A DNA stretch of 64,000 bases from Alentia gelatinosa (taxonomy: Eukaryota; Annelida; Polychaeta; Phyllodocida; Polynoidae), in the NCBI GenBank assembly GCA_950022655.1, contig OX465581.1, positions 30,537,300 to 30,601,299 on the forward strand, in the 5' to 3' direction. The notes under the pieces were generated by a model. That model did no database searches. It was not told the DNA's origin and worked only from the letters and a program-made list of their open reading frames with translations. Below, one piece after another: positions 25,401-35,660 of this stretch. The position numbers and the translations under genes were made by a program. Each line of letters opens with the position of its first letter. Position 1 is the stretch's first letter.

Positions 25401-26142
25401 CCGGCAACATTTACAATAACAATGGGTGTAGGAACGATGGCAGCAACCTCAGACGGCTGGTTTCTGACTAGATCCCCGAGGGTGAAGAAATCCCACCAGG
25501 AGAGGGAGGGGTAGTCCCTTTCAAGCAAATAATGTTCCGCCACTTTTTTATAGAAACATTCTCTTTATTTGTCTCACAATGTGGTAGGTAACAGTGCAGC
25601 CTCATGAAACCTCTTTTTCATAGAGATGCTCATGGCTCCACGATAGCACAATCAGTAGAGAGGATGTACATTTCGATTCCCTGTAAATAAATATAGCAGG
25701 TTGTGTGCGTATATATATTGATATTTGTTTATCTATCCTATTATCAACCGCACCATTTCATATCTAATCAACGCCTAAAAGAACTACCAAATTGAAAAAA
25801 ATAATTTAAAGACAGTAGTCATTAATAACTGTTTATTACAGAAGACAGACATCATTTACAAGACAAATCAGTTACTATGACGGCCAATTAATATGAACTG
25901 TATATGCTCAATACGCACTTGAGATTGTTAACAGTTGAAATCAATAATAAAAAAAATAGGCCACTAAACCGGGAAAACTTTTGGACAGCAGTCGAGTTGT
26001 ACTTGTCTCTTCATCTGTCTATACATAGATCTTTGAGAAAGCAAACAGCATAATAAATTTTAAAAGATAGGTTAAGCCGCATCAAGTCCGTGGGATTACA
26101 TATGTAGGAAGCATCGACAAGCTAGCTCAGTGTTGAGTTTTT
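22458..26142. other. no gene recognised
   Basis: The first 350 bp is GC-richer and has an ATG in good context at 22529 opening a 62-codon frame to 22717. The antisense is open too, and the product is not recognised. Two small hairpins, CTGTTTAG/CTAAACAG and TCTCCTG/CAGGAGA, sit at about 23360-23420. Overlapping frames occur at 24131-24555 on the minus strand. A faint tRNA-like stretch lies at about 25640-25685 (see findings). Otherwise AT-rich and unremarkable. Confidence 0.4.
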
Positions 26143-26355
26143 CTAGTTGAAACTCAAACTCATTGGTCTCTGGGTATCAGCCTCGTTTAACATTACATTT
26201 TTGTTGCCTGCTAATCTCATAAAGCCTTGCTTATTAGCTTCCACTTTTACTGCTTCTACACCTAGAACTGCTCTTCCACGTAACTCCCCAAAGTGGATTC
26301 CAATCATCTTCTTGCCATTAACTGTGCTTGCCAATATAAGTAGAACCGGGACCGG
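26143..26355 (-). CDS. possible terminal exon, unknown protein
   Basis: On the minus strand a good acceptor (TTCTGACATTTATAG, AG at 26356-26357) opens directly into a 70-codon frame in phase 0 that ends at a stop at 26143. The predicted peptide starts PVPVLLILASTVNGKK, has a basic middle with GELRGRAVLGVEAVK, and ends RPMSLSFN. The composition looks protein-like (few cysteines, no low-complexity runs), and the antisense frame is far less balanced. I do not recognise the family. There is no visible partner exon close upstream. A second acceptor-like site (TTTTCCCCCTCAG) lies about 90 bp further upstream but leads to early stops. This is a statistical candidate only. Confidence 0.25.
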   Translation of the reverse strand, partial: PVPVLLILASTVNGKKMIGIHFGELRGRAVLGVEAVKVEANKQGFMRLAGNKNVMLNEADTQRPMSLSFN

Positions 26356-28939
26356 CTATAAATGTCAGAATTGCAAGCCCACATTTAGATGGTTAAAGTT
26401 TCCTGCCAAAAAGCCTCTCGGGGATATGCGATGGGCTGAGGGGGAAAACCGAGATTTAATAATGATGTATTGTTACATCATCAAATAACCCAAAGACTTT
26501 TACCAAATATAAACGGTAGAACAGCTATACCATATTCATAGATTCTAATTTCGAGATAGATGAGGGATTGGAAACAATCAACATAAATGGAGAGAAGAGT
26601 GATTTAGCAATTACGAACCTAATCTCCATGGTTTTATTGTTGATGGCAGGCACTCTGCAAACACACCTCATCAGTAATAATACTGCATCCCAGCGAAAGG
26701 GGATTGCCTTCCGCCGAGCTTGCTGGTAATTCGATTGTTATACAGCGACTTCGCCGCCCAGCGCCCTATTTGACAAACATACTAGAGCCGAAACAAGACC
26801 CAACCTCTGCATCATTTGGCCTAATCCACGATGGTAAAATCGATGCAAATCCGAGATATTTGAATCTCAGCGGTGTTGACAATACACACCGGGCCGCTGT
26901 GTAATCAATTACCAGTCAGATGTTGTTGGCAGATGCGGCGCCTACGTGAAGAGATGTGGCAGCAAATACAAGAAACGCGAAGCAGTACCTTTGGGTCCAT
27001 TTAGCAATGAACCGCCTGCTTTGTGTTTCTAACCATCCGATAATCTCATAATGACGCCGGACGAGTTGCTTGTACAGCACATGAGTAGACAGGGAGAAAA
27101 TCTATTTATGCTGCTAAGACACGTGCGGTGTGTTTACGGTACTCATCATTACCGGGTTGTCTCTGATAGAAGCGCCATTCTGCTTGTTCTGAGCAGACAT
27201 CAATGGTCGGCTTTGTCCTTTATGACCAAACGGCTACTGTGTATGGAGAGTGAGTGCCAGCAGAGAGATTATTGCCCGTCATGGCCACTAATTACTACTC
27301 AGGCGTTGTTCAACATCCCAAACGGGGAGAAGTAAAAGACCAGTTTATGTTTTAAATAGCGTAAGGTAATCTATAGTATATATATCACTTTTTTCACTAG
27401 AAGCTCATCGACAAAAATGACAATCAAATCCTGAATTATTATCATAAGGGGCAGGTCAGCTGAACTTATTGATCATTATTTGGAGGATCATACATGTGCT
27501 TCATGAATAAATACACCTTTAAGAATAGTTCTTCGTACAATAAATACTTTATGTGGTAGAGAGTACCGAACTAGAAAGTACATTAGTGTTTGTCAGCGTC
27601 CCTGTGTCACTTAGTGCCAGACATTGTTTGGTAATGCGCCAAAACAGACAAATTGGTCAGTATCGAGCCTCTTTTGTTGAACCAAGAGGTCAACAAATAA
27701 AACATGTTCTGTGTTATTAGAGCGCAGTGCTTGGTTGTAAAGCCTTTAGTTGAAATGTATAAGTGTGCATACATTGTTTGTATGACATATTCACATAGGC
27801 CCTCGATCTACTTACGGTGCTATCGTGAATAATGAAGGTAGGACACAAATATTATCTCTAGATCCGATGTGTCCGTCTCACCTATACTTTGAAAATTAAA
27901 TTAAATTATATACGCAAGAGAAAGGAATAAGGAACCGAATATTCCAATTCATTATATAGCTTTTCGTTCTTTAAAAAACTGTTTATTCCAAAATTCTGTT
28001 GTACAGTTCTTCCACATGGAATGTGCAGAAAAGAAAAAAGAAACCCACTAGTAGCATCATGTACAGAGTGTATACTATTGGACGAGCGCTCAATCGAATA
28101 CATCTTTTAACAGCTATTTAAAATGTAAACGAAACGACGATGGAGAAGTAATTATCTAATCAATTTCGCGCACAGCATAACTGAAACAAGAGAAATATAC
28201 GTGACTTCCGGTTGGTGAAATGGAGATGTAAGAGATAAATAAGACCACCACTCAGACCGCCAATTCCATTGATATCGGCTGACCACTAAAAGAACAGACG
28301 TGAAAATAGTACCAAGGAGAAGATCAAATATCGTGGAATTCAGTAGAGATCTATTACAGCCAACGGATCACTAGAATGATTGATGTTTCGTAATTATTAC
28401 AAGCTCTTCAAGAATTTCTGGTAACACAATGTCAAATACAGAGGAAGGCTTTCCCATATTAGGATCATCACAAAAAATCGCTGACAGACGATGCTGAAAA
28501 AGGAAAAGTTCAGAAGAGGTCCAAGAAAAGGCCGGCACTTGCAGAGATAGTTGATTCATTATCTAAGGAGATTGATGAGATAGATATATGAAGCACTTGG
28601 CATGGAAACTTGCGAAGCGGGTAGAGATGGAAAATAATGTGATGCTACTACAAGGTAATATTTTAGATGAATAAATATGGGGAAATACAACATCCCCGTC
28701 GGGTTCTTTTTCTGGTTTGAACCACTTGGTGTGATACCCATTGTTAGAAATGCAGACTTCTGGATCTGTGTAAATGATCTTTACCCAATCTCTAAAGAAA
28801 GGTCCAAAGCTACTATAGAGATACTAGTTATTGCAATCAGAGAAGATCTTGCAATCAAAGAGATGCGTTTGGCAAAACGTAAAATAACAGACTCCCACAT
28901 TGCCAAGGACATGTGCTGCCATGTCAAAGTTACCAAGCC
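26356..28939. other. no gene recognised
   Basis: Short open frames on both strands, none recognisable. The plus frame 28677-28946 (89 codons) lies directly upstream of the LINE relic at 28940 and may belong to its degraded interior, because it is lysine- and isoleucine-rich. I could not match it to a specific LINE block, so I leave it unassigned. Confidence 0.4.
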
Positions 28940-29559
28940 TATATAAAGATATTATTAGGATTATCCCAAGTTTCAGACCTTATCAAAAACAAGAAAATCC
29001 TATCCCACGCAGACTTAGAGTTAGAGTTTGGAGTAGAATGTACACTAAGAACTTCTGCAATCTTCTTACAGAAATATAAAAAATAATCTCCAGGGTCATG
29101 CTAATGGAAAGAAAAACATAGAAACATCTTTCATACACCGACAAGGAATGGAGAAGGCTATACATGATTGTATACAAAGCCATGCATAAAACCAAGCTCC
29201 GGTCTCTCCACTGCAAAGTGGCACATAGAATCATACCATGTAATGTCATTCTGTTTCAAAAAAAATTTGTAGAATCACCCTAATGTTCTTATTGTAATTA
29301 TGAGAACACACTTGAACACCTTTTAGTAGAGTGTGATGGAACTGCAGCTTTCTGGAACCAAATAAGTAACTGATTGAGATCAATATCGAACTGGCACCTT
29401 GATCTGAATCGAGTCTATGTTCTGATGGGCACAGTAGACAAAGTTTGAGGTGTATGATTATATATGCTTGTATGCAAAATATTATATTTACAGAAAGAAG
29501 CTATTTCATAAAAGTAAACTTGACCTGTATAAATGGAGCAAAGAGTTTAGAAACAAGGT
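28940..29559 (+). mobile_element. LINE 3'-end relic A (L1/Tx1-like C-terminal region)
   Basis: Translated pieces follow the order of the C-terminal region of L1/Tx1-type ORF2 proteins. Reading starts with VSDLIKNKKILSHADLELEF (about 28974-29033). After a frameshift it reads DKEWRRLYMIVYKAMHKTKL and LRSLHCKVAHRIIPCN (about 29140-29260). The zinc-finger-like CSYCNYENTLEHLLVEC (29284-29334) has C-x2-C-x7-H-x5-C spacing, as in the zf-RVT domain, and is followed by AAFWNQISN. A further frameshift leads to a hydrophobic/basic tail ending near 29559. There are at least three in-frame stops and two frameshifts, so it is dead. The 5' part (endonuclease, RT core) is not recognisable upstream, as expected for a 5'-truncated insertion. 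Confidence 0.8.
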
Positions 29560-29601
29560 AAGGTATCCCAGAGGCAATTCTATCCCAAAACCAGGATAGT
29601 T

Positions 29602-30127
29602 TGGGGAAATATTTTTTCCTGGCCTGGCGTACGATGCTCAAGAAAGGGATAATATATGTGTACTACCATTCATAACATCGAAAGAAACCAAAATACAATC
29701 ATTTCAACATAGAATAATTGATAGTACAATCAAATGTAATAAATACCAGGCTTAATGGAGAATTCTTGAGAGTGCGGAATGTAATTATCGCCTTAAAGAA
29801 GATGCACAACTACACCTTTTCACTTCATGTCTAACTGTAAGGAAATTCTGGGAAGGATTGAGGAATTGGCTTCATGCCGTACTGAAAATAGATGTTCTGG
29901 ATGTGACACAGAAAGAAATAGTGTTTGCCAGATTGGGAATGCTGAATAATAATAGAACCAGACTAACCAACTTCATACTGTTGCACGCAAAATGGTTTGT
30001 GCATAGGCAAAGGATTTTTCATTTCAACGACCTAGACATAACTCTCTTCATCTTGGACTTAAGGCAAAACGTTACGACAGAAAATACCACATGTAAATTT
30101 TTGAAACAGAAACAGAAATCTAGATGA
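29602..30127 (+). mobile_element. LINE 3'-end relic B, same region, tandem to A
   Basis: A second copy of the same C-terminal region, in the same orientation and better preserved. It reads VLPFITSKETKIQSFQHRII (about 29666-29725), then, after one in-frame stop, a finger-like segment ending LKEDAQLHLFTSC and continuing VRKFWEGLRNWLHAVLKIDV, where one of the usual cysteines is lost. The frame then runs open to its natural stop at 30127 through LTNFILLHAKWFVHRQR and a final basic tail (KFLKQKQKSR). The AT-rich TGTATTGTATGAT-type DNA after 30127 is probably the element's 3' untranslated end. Having two copies of the same domain head to tail means either two insertions or a duplicated 3' end. B differs strongly from A in sequence, so two related but distinct LINE families are more likely. 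Confidence 0.8.
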
Positions 30128-31498
30128 ATTAGACAGCGAGATGTTATGAATCAGAGTGTACTGTACTGTATTGTCATTATTATTTTTTCTAAATTGTCAT
30201 ATGATTTTCATAATGTACGGTAATGTTTTGTATTGTATGATAATAACATGTGCTCTAATGTAATGTTCTCATGTTATCGTGTTGGCTGAAATTAGTATTT
30301 TCTCACAGCGCCCTGAATACATGACTGCTAAGCATTGCTAATACGAATCCAGTTGCACATTTCGAAGGGCACCAGACTAAAATAACACATACATCATGTC
30401 AGAATTTTAAGGTCTGAAAATGTTGAAACATCAAGGGTGGCAAGTTATACATTCTTTTTGGAAATTAACAGGTTAGGAGGAGCAGTGAACAATTTGATTA
30501 CAGAATAACAAAAATAATAATAATAAAATTACGGGAGCAAAGAACTATACCACATTGTCTGTTTTGTCATCCTATGTCCTATGAAAACAATGGATGCGTT
30601 ACATTCAACATTTTTCTATGGTCAACTAAGATGAAATAAACGCTTGGAACCTACAAATAGAAAGGGGAAAATAGAAATATACGTGTTAATAAGTTTTAGA
30701 GTAGGCATGATTTTCATAGTCCCCATCAATCGAATTCTTTCGCTGCCGTGAACTGAACAAGCCATTTCTGAGGGTTGTGTAATCTGTATACCTCCCTGGT
30801 GGTACAAGACCTCTTACCACACACCTACCTTGAGAGTGCATTCTATATGATTATAATGATTCTTGCATAATTGCAATAATAGTGTCTAAGGGGTTTGCTT
30901 GATTGTACTATGTACGATATTAGGTCCATATGTCTGTTCTGTCTGGTTAGAAGCTATATGACTGTTAATTTCCTCCCAGATCGAACTGTTGGTTACAATG
31001 AGATGAAAGCTGCAGGAGATTACAGTAGTTTCGAATGTCATGTCTAAACAAAGAGCTCATATGCCATCTATCAAATGATCACCAGAAAAAAAACACGAGT
31101 TGTTTTAGCATTATCAAAAATATATTACATAAACAGTAAGGAATATTTCTTTTCCAGGAATACATGCAAACCGATGATTTTAATGAAGTTCCTTTATGAA
31201 TAGATTAAAAGAGAGAAGAAAAATTATAATTATGAATCAGATGGTACTTATTTCCATTGGAATTATACGGGTATGTACAATAATACGAAACCGATTCGCC
31301 ATTGATCCACTATCAAACCAATAGGGCTTCGTACCGTCACATATGGAAAGCTTGACTTTTGTTTCGCCTATCGAATTGCTGATATAGTTGAAGTTGACAG
31401 TTCTGCTTTACTGTGTAATACCTTCGATGAGGTAAGCAATGGATGAGGTCAGTGGCGCGGACGGCGGGGTGGGAGATTTGTACACAGGTATAGCATAG
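30128..31498. other. LINE 3' flank, then no gene recognised
   Basis: The first 200 bp is AT-rich with TAATG/TGTATTG patterns and is probably the LINE 3' end. The remainder has only short frames and nothing recognisable. Confidence 0.4.
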
Positions 31499-31719
31499 GC
31501 TTCACGGCCCACAAACGTATTGATTCTGCGCACACTTCTCGGTCGGTTTATTTTTCCCCCGGGCGTCCAGCCCATGGAACAATGCTTCGTCTACGTTAGA
31601 GGCGCCCCCCTGGTCGCGCCGAGCCGGTCCGTCACGTGGCTACTTTCATTAGACGGCATGGACATTATCGAGTGGCTGACCGAAGAGCAAGCGAGGAGAG
31701 TGGCTCGTGCAGCGGCTCA
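31499..31719 (+). CDS. possible exon, unknown protein
   Basis: A GC-rich island in AT-rich surroundings holds a frame open from 31499 with an ATG at 31574 in good context (CCCATGG). It ends at a donor-like CA/GTAAGT (GT at 31720-31721); without splicing the frame stops just after. From the ATG the peptide reads MEQCFVYVRGAPLVAPSR and then, further on, DGMDIIEWLTEEQARRVARA. The last part looks like an amphipathic helix. I do not recognise the family. If the ATG is the start, this would be a first coding exon of about 49 codons. If it is an internal exon, the acceptor at 31497-31498 is poor because it lacks a pyrimidine tract. Confidence 0.25.
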
Positions 31720-31997
31720 GTAAGTCTGAGCTATTGCTGGCGGGAATATCTCGATTGTGGGATATTGTATACACACGAGGCAACGTCCTATTTCTTTCTA
31801 TTCATGCTTTATAACCAACATATATTCTACTTCAGCTGCGTATGAGAGAAGATGTATTACAATAACATTCAAGTTGAATATATATAATTGAATATCCTCC
31901 ATTCCACTTATCCTAATAACAAACCTCTGTGAATTATCATGAGGTTGTTTGTTTACATGTTACCTGGGAGATTTATAATTAGTACTTGGCTGTATAT

Positions 31998-32091
31998 GAT
32001 CAGCTTTGGATCATCGCATTAATAAGTCAGCTAACGCATAAGGTGATCAGCTTTGGATCATCGCATTAATAAGTCAGCTAACGCATTAAGT
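31998..32091 (+). repeat. 47-bp tandem duplication
   Basis: Two adjacent copies, starting at 31998 and 32045, with GATCAGCTTTGGATCATCGC at the head of each, are identical for over 40 bases. The differences are confined to the last few bases of the unit. The identity implies a recent duplication. The unit itself contains the imperfect inverted pair GATCAGC/GGATCATC. Confidence 0.95.
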
Positions 32092-34649
32092 TAGGTAATT
32101 AGGAAGGCCCTAAACATGTAGGCGTTTATCGAGATGCGCCATAGATTTAGACAGTCACCAACGGATTAATTGGATAGTTAAGGTCTTAACCTACGGTAGA
32201 TTAACCAGAAATAATTAACTGATTACACCATGACGATGTCAATTTGGCTTCACTGAACGGCATATTCTCGTCTTCCAAGGTAGCATTTAGCTTTGGTCTC
32301 TTTGAAGCAGGTCTTAATGAATCTATACAGGTTTTTGCCGACCTTTAAGTTGGCGTCTTTACGTCACGGACCAGTTTCTCTATTCTGGTAATACCAAAGG
32401 GACCGGGAGGGATTGGCACAGGTAGCTGAGGGACTGCCCAGGTGTGAGCCGCCCAGTCGGCCGACCACTCAGGTGTGTTCATAACGTGCATCATGTCCTA
32501 ATGTCCACCATCTAGCTTCGAACCCTATCTAGTATGTCACGCTGTTGTGTTTATTTTTTTAATTTTTGTCTGCATACAATTATACTAACATGAATGTATA
32601 CCCCGACACCTCAGACTTGATCGTCCTAAGTAAATAAATCATTATGGGTAGAATAGTTCTGACATCGCTCTTGTGAAAGAATAACAATTTAATCAAGAAG
32701 CAGAAAATTGTAATGTCAGTAAAATAGATTGATCTACAAAATATCATTTTACCAGATACATACTAAAATTTAGGTTTTTGAATCAACAATTTTGGTTAGA
32801 AAAGATCCATGATGATATAGACCTCAATTCCCAAGTAAAATAGCCCTATATTGACTGCAATAATGAGATGCTTGTAGGTATATATGATATACCCAATAAA
32901 AAAGGCTCCAATATTACATATGCATTTAGCCGTGCCTGTCAACTATAGCAACACGAAGCTTTCTAATGGCTCCAGTAATTAGGTCCATAGTAACCACTTT
33001 ACAAATATTCGATCGAGGCTATCGGTTGTTACCGAAAGTTACACTCCTTTGTAAGTATCCTGCGGGATACACAAATGTAAGGATTGACCACATACATGTG
33101 GTGTATTCTCTAGAGCTGATCAAATCAATAATGCAATCAAAATCAGAAGGATCCTAATTGTGAGTGCATTTGCGCTGAACTAACAGACTGGGGGGTGGGG
33201 GACTTATTGGATTATCCGAACTCTGGAAGTGAACCAGAGGTCCAGACAAAAGGTTGAACTAAGAAGCCTCCCTCTGGGCATAGGGAGATGGCAAGGAGTC
33301 CATTGTAGAGTCTTTGCCATTCTTCCGGAAGTCAGGCTTGTTCCCTTAAGGCCTACAGAAATCGACAAGGTTCCACCGACTTATAGTGACCAAATGATTT
33401 GATTTAGTTGGCTATAAATACTATTGCTGAACAATACCCTCATCCAGCAAGCCGACGGTGATCGGTTATATGCAATTTCAATCAAATTTCGGAACTTGTC
33501 CCATCTACCAGCATGCTTATCAATCTATATGGATATTGAGATCTGGAGACTGAACTCTTGAGTTGAGTATGTAGATGACCATACAAAATGGTTAAGAAGC
33601 CTCTTGTAAGCTGGCACACAACTTGGCGTGCTATGTGTGATTACATTGTAACACGTTACCGCGAACCTGACCTTTATTGTTTGGCCAAATCTAAGTGTTC
33701 CTATGTATTAGTGTGCCGTTGGCGCTGATTTGTAAAACACCAATTAACATTATGTCAACAACTAGGATTGCGACGCCCTGAGCAATTGTCGCAACCATAA
33801 CAGTGAGGTCTTAGGACAACAGTGCCTGGCCTTGCAAAACAAACATCCCCCTAATCCTAGGTTGAGACGGAAATTGCCTAAGAAATACAAGGTCAAGTCC
33901 ACATGCCCTTCCTTAATGACAAGACGGTCCACGACTTTGTGCTGCTATAGTACTCCTAAGATATACGCTATCGGCTCCATTTTGATCTTGCTCCCTACTA
34001 ATCATTGATTGGTTTGCTAGAGCCATACATTGTCTATAGTCATTGTGACTACCTTCACTGTGCTGCCTCCATTGTCGTCTTGTCTTTCCTCTAGTGTTAC
34101 TGGCCAGAGATGTGATCACGTTTTACACAAGAATTATTGCAGCCCAGAGGGTGAAAAGTATTTATCTGCCGCAAGCGGGCAAAAATTAAGTTCATGTTTT
34201 ACAACCCCAAAAAGGAAATGTCATGCCAGAGGGAACTGATGGATTTTTGAGATGTTTTTTTCTGGCCTAACCAGCATAAGCGTATCATTGCATTGTGAAA
34301 GATGCATTATGAAGAGAGGAGTAATGAAACAGATTACATATGAACAAAAGGATTATAGGTGACAGAGACTTCAGTGGAGAGATACTTTCATAATAACCTT
34401 GTAAAAAGATTTTTTTTTTATAGGAGTGTTGCATCTATTCTTAAATATTCCATGTGTTTTAAGAGCTGTGTCTGCTTTGGTTGGGAGTTCTTTATTGGTG
34501 TGCTACAGTAGGTAGTCAGTTCCTCCCAAGTTCACGTCAAGTCTGTGTTAATTCAAACCTCCTTTAATGTGAATATCGGCAAGTTCTCTGAGTTATTTCC
34601 TATACACCTTTATTATATCATTCTTCCTAACCTTAATAATGAATTACAT
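32092..34649. other. no gene recognised
   Basis: AT-rich DNA with short frames only. A peptide reading YVDDHTKW occurs near 33565-33590 but has no supporting reverse transcriptase context. Nothing else was recognised. Confidence 0.4.
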
Positions 34650-35380
34650 ACTGTACGATTTCGGAACGAGAATGTTCCTTTCTCAGCGACAAAGGAACAG
34701 AACTTTGTCTGAGGTGAGGCATCGTAAAGATGCAGTCGGATGTTCTGATATCAGCCCCGATAAAATTGGAACATATTCTTTCCCCTTGTCAGCGACAGCG
34801 GAGCTTAAGAAATACCCCCCCCCCCCTCGCCATGGTGCGTACGAATATCGGCCCATAATTAGCATATTTAGTCGCTGGGTGAGGAGAAATGGGGGAGCCA
34901 CATACACAGATGAGGTCCCTCACTGATTAGTGCCCCCGAGTCTATCAATGACTAGAATTTTAACATGGACGGTGGGGTAGAAAATCCTTATACTATTGTA
35001 CAGTGCGGACGGAATTGCTATAAAAAGACTATAACACACTGTACGATTTCAGAACATGAATGTTCCATTATCAGTGATAAAAGAACAACCGTAAGCTCAG
35101 GTGAGCCCTCAAAACGGAGTCAGACAGTCTGGCACGCCCCTCGAGAAATTTGCCTAAGATTAAAAATTACCTCCCTGCGGACATATACCTAAGTTGCCTA
35201 CTGATAATGGGCCATAATTAGTTTCCGGGTGAGGAGAAATGGCCCTACCACACACAGACTGAGCCTCACTCACCGATTTGGTCCCCAATTTAATACTAGT
35301 TCCTATATCGATGGCCTAAAATCGCTCAGAATATTGTCAGTCAGTTCTCCGTTGTGGACGTAATTCACTTACAATTAACT
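34650..35380 (+). repeat. diverged tandem repeat, two copies about 360-390 bp apart
   Basis: Copy 1 starts at about 34650 (CTGTACGATTTC at 34651) and copy 2 at about 35038 (same motif at 35039). They share GAATGTTCC, then TCAG-GA-AAA-GAACA, and near their ends CCATAATTAG, GGGTGAGGAGAAATGG and CCTCACT. These shared motifs are 388 bp apart at the start and 359 bp apart near the end, so indels have accumulated. Match in the alignable parts is roughly 75-80 percent by eye. A C12 run (34815-34826) is present only in copy 1. It has no open frame of note and may be an old satellite-like or transposon-derived duplication. Confidence 0.75.
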
Positions 35381-35384
35381 CCCA

Positions 35385-35660
35385 CTAACAACCACCATCC
35401 CATCCATAAATCCCGCTGTGATGGTCGACGCCCTATGTAAATTCGCCTAGCTTATGAGTAAGGGAATAAATCGGTGGAAACGAAATCGAATAGTGTGCTT
35501 ACCACTTTAAAACCTACTTTAAAAACTCCTACCACCCCCTCTCTGGTATCACGGTGTGATGGTCGACGCCATATGCAAATTCCTAAGACACGTTAATACT
35601 AGCTTACGCTAAGGGGTCCTAATCTTAAGAGAATAAATTATATAGTGTGTCTTCCGCTTA
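35385..35660 (+). repeat. diverged tandem repeat, 138-bp period
   Basis: Two units share the core GTGATGGTCGACGCC (at 35418 and 35556, spacing 138), followed by TATGNAAATTC, AGCTTA, GAATAAAT and TAGTGTG in the same order. They lie directly after the 360-390-bp tandem repeat, so two tandem families abut. Shorter near-repeats continue downstream (CTATGAA-C-AAATTAC-GCATC twice at 35830-35910, and GTAGTGTGTCGG twice at 35940-35970). Confidence 0.75.

Noticed and set aside
33560..33600. Peptide YVDDHTKW resembling a reverse transcriptase YxDD box
   Set aside because: No other reverse transcriptase block is found on either side in any frame. A four-residue match is expected by chance.
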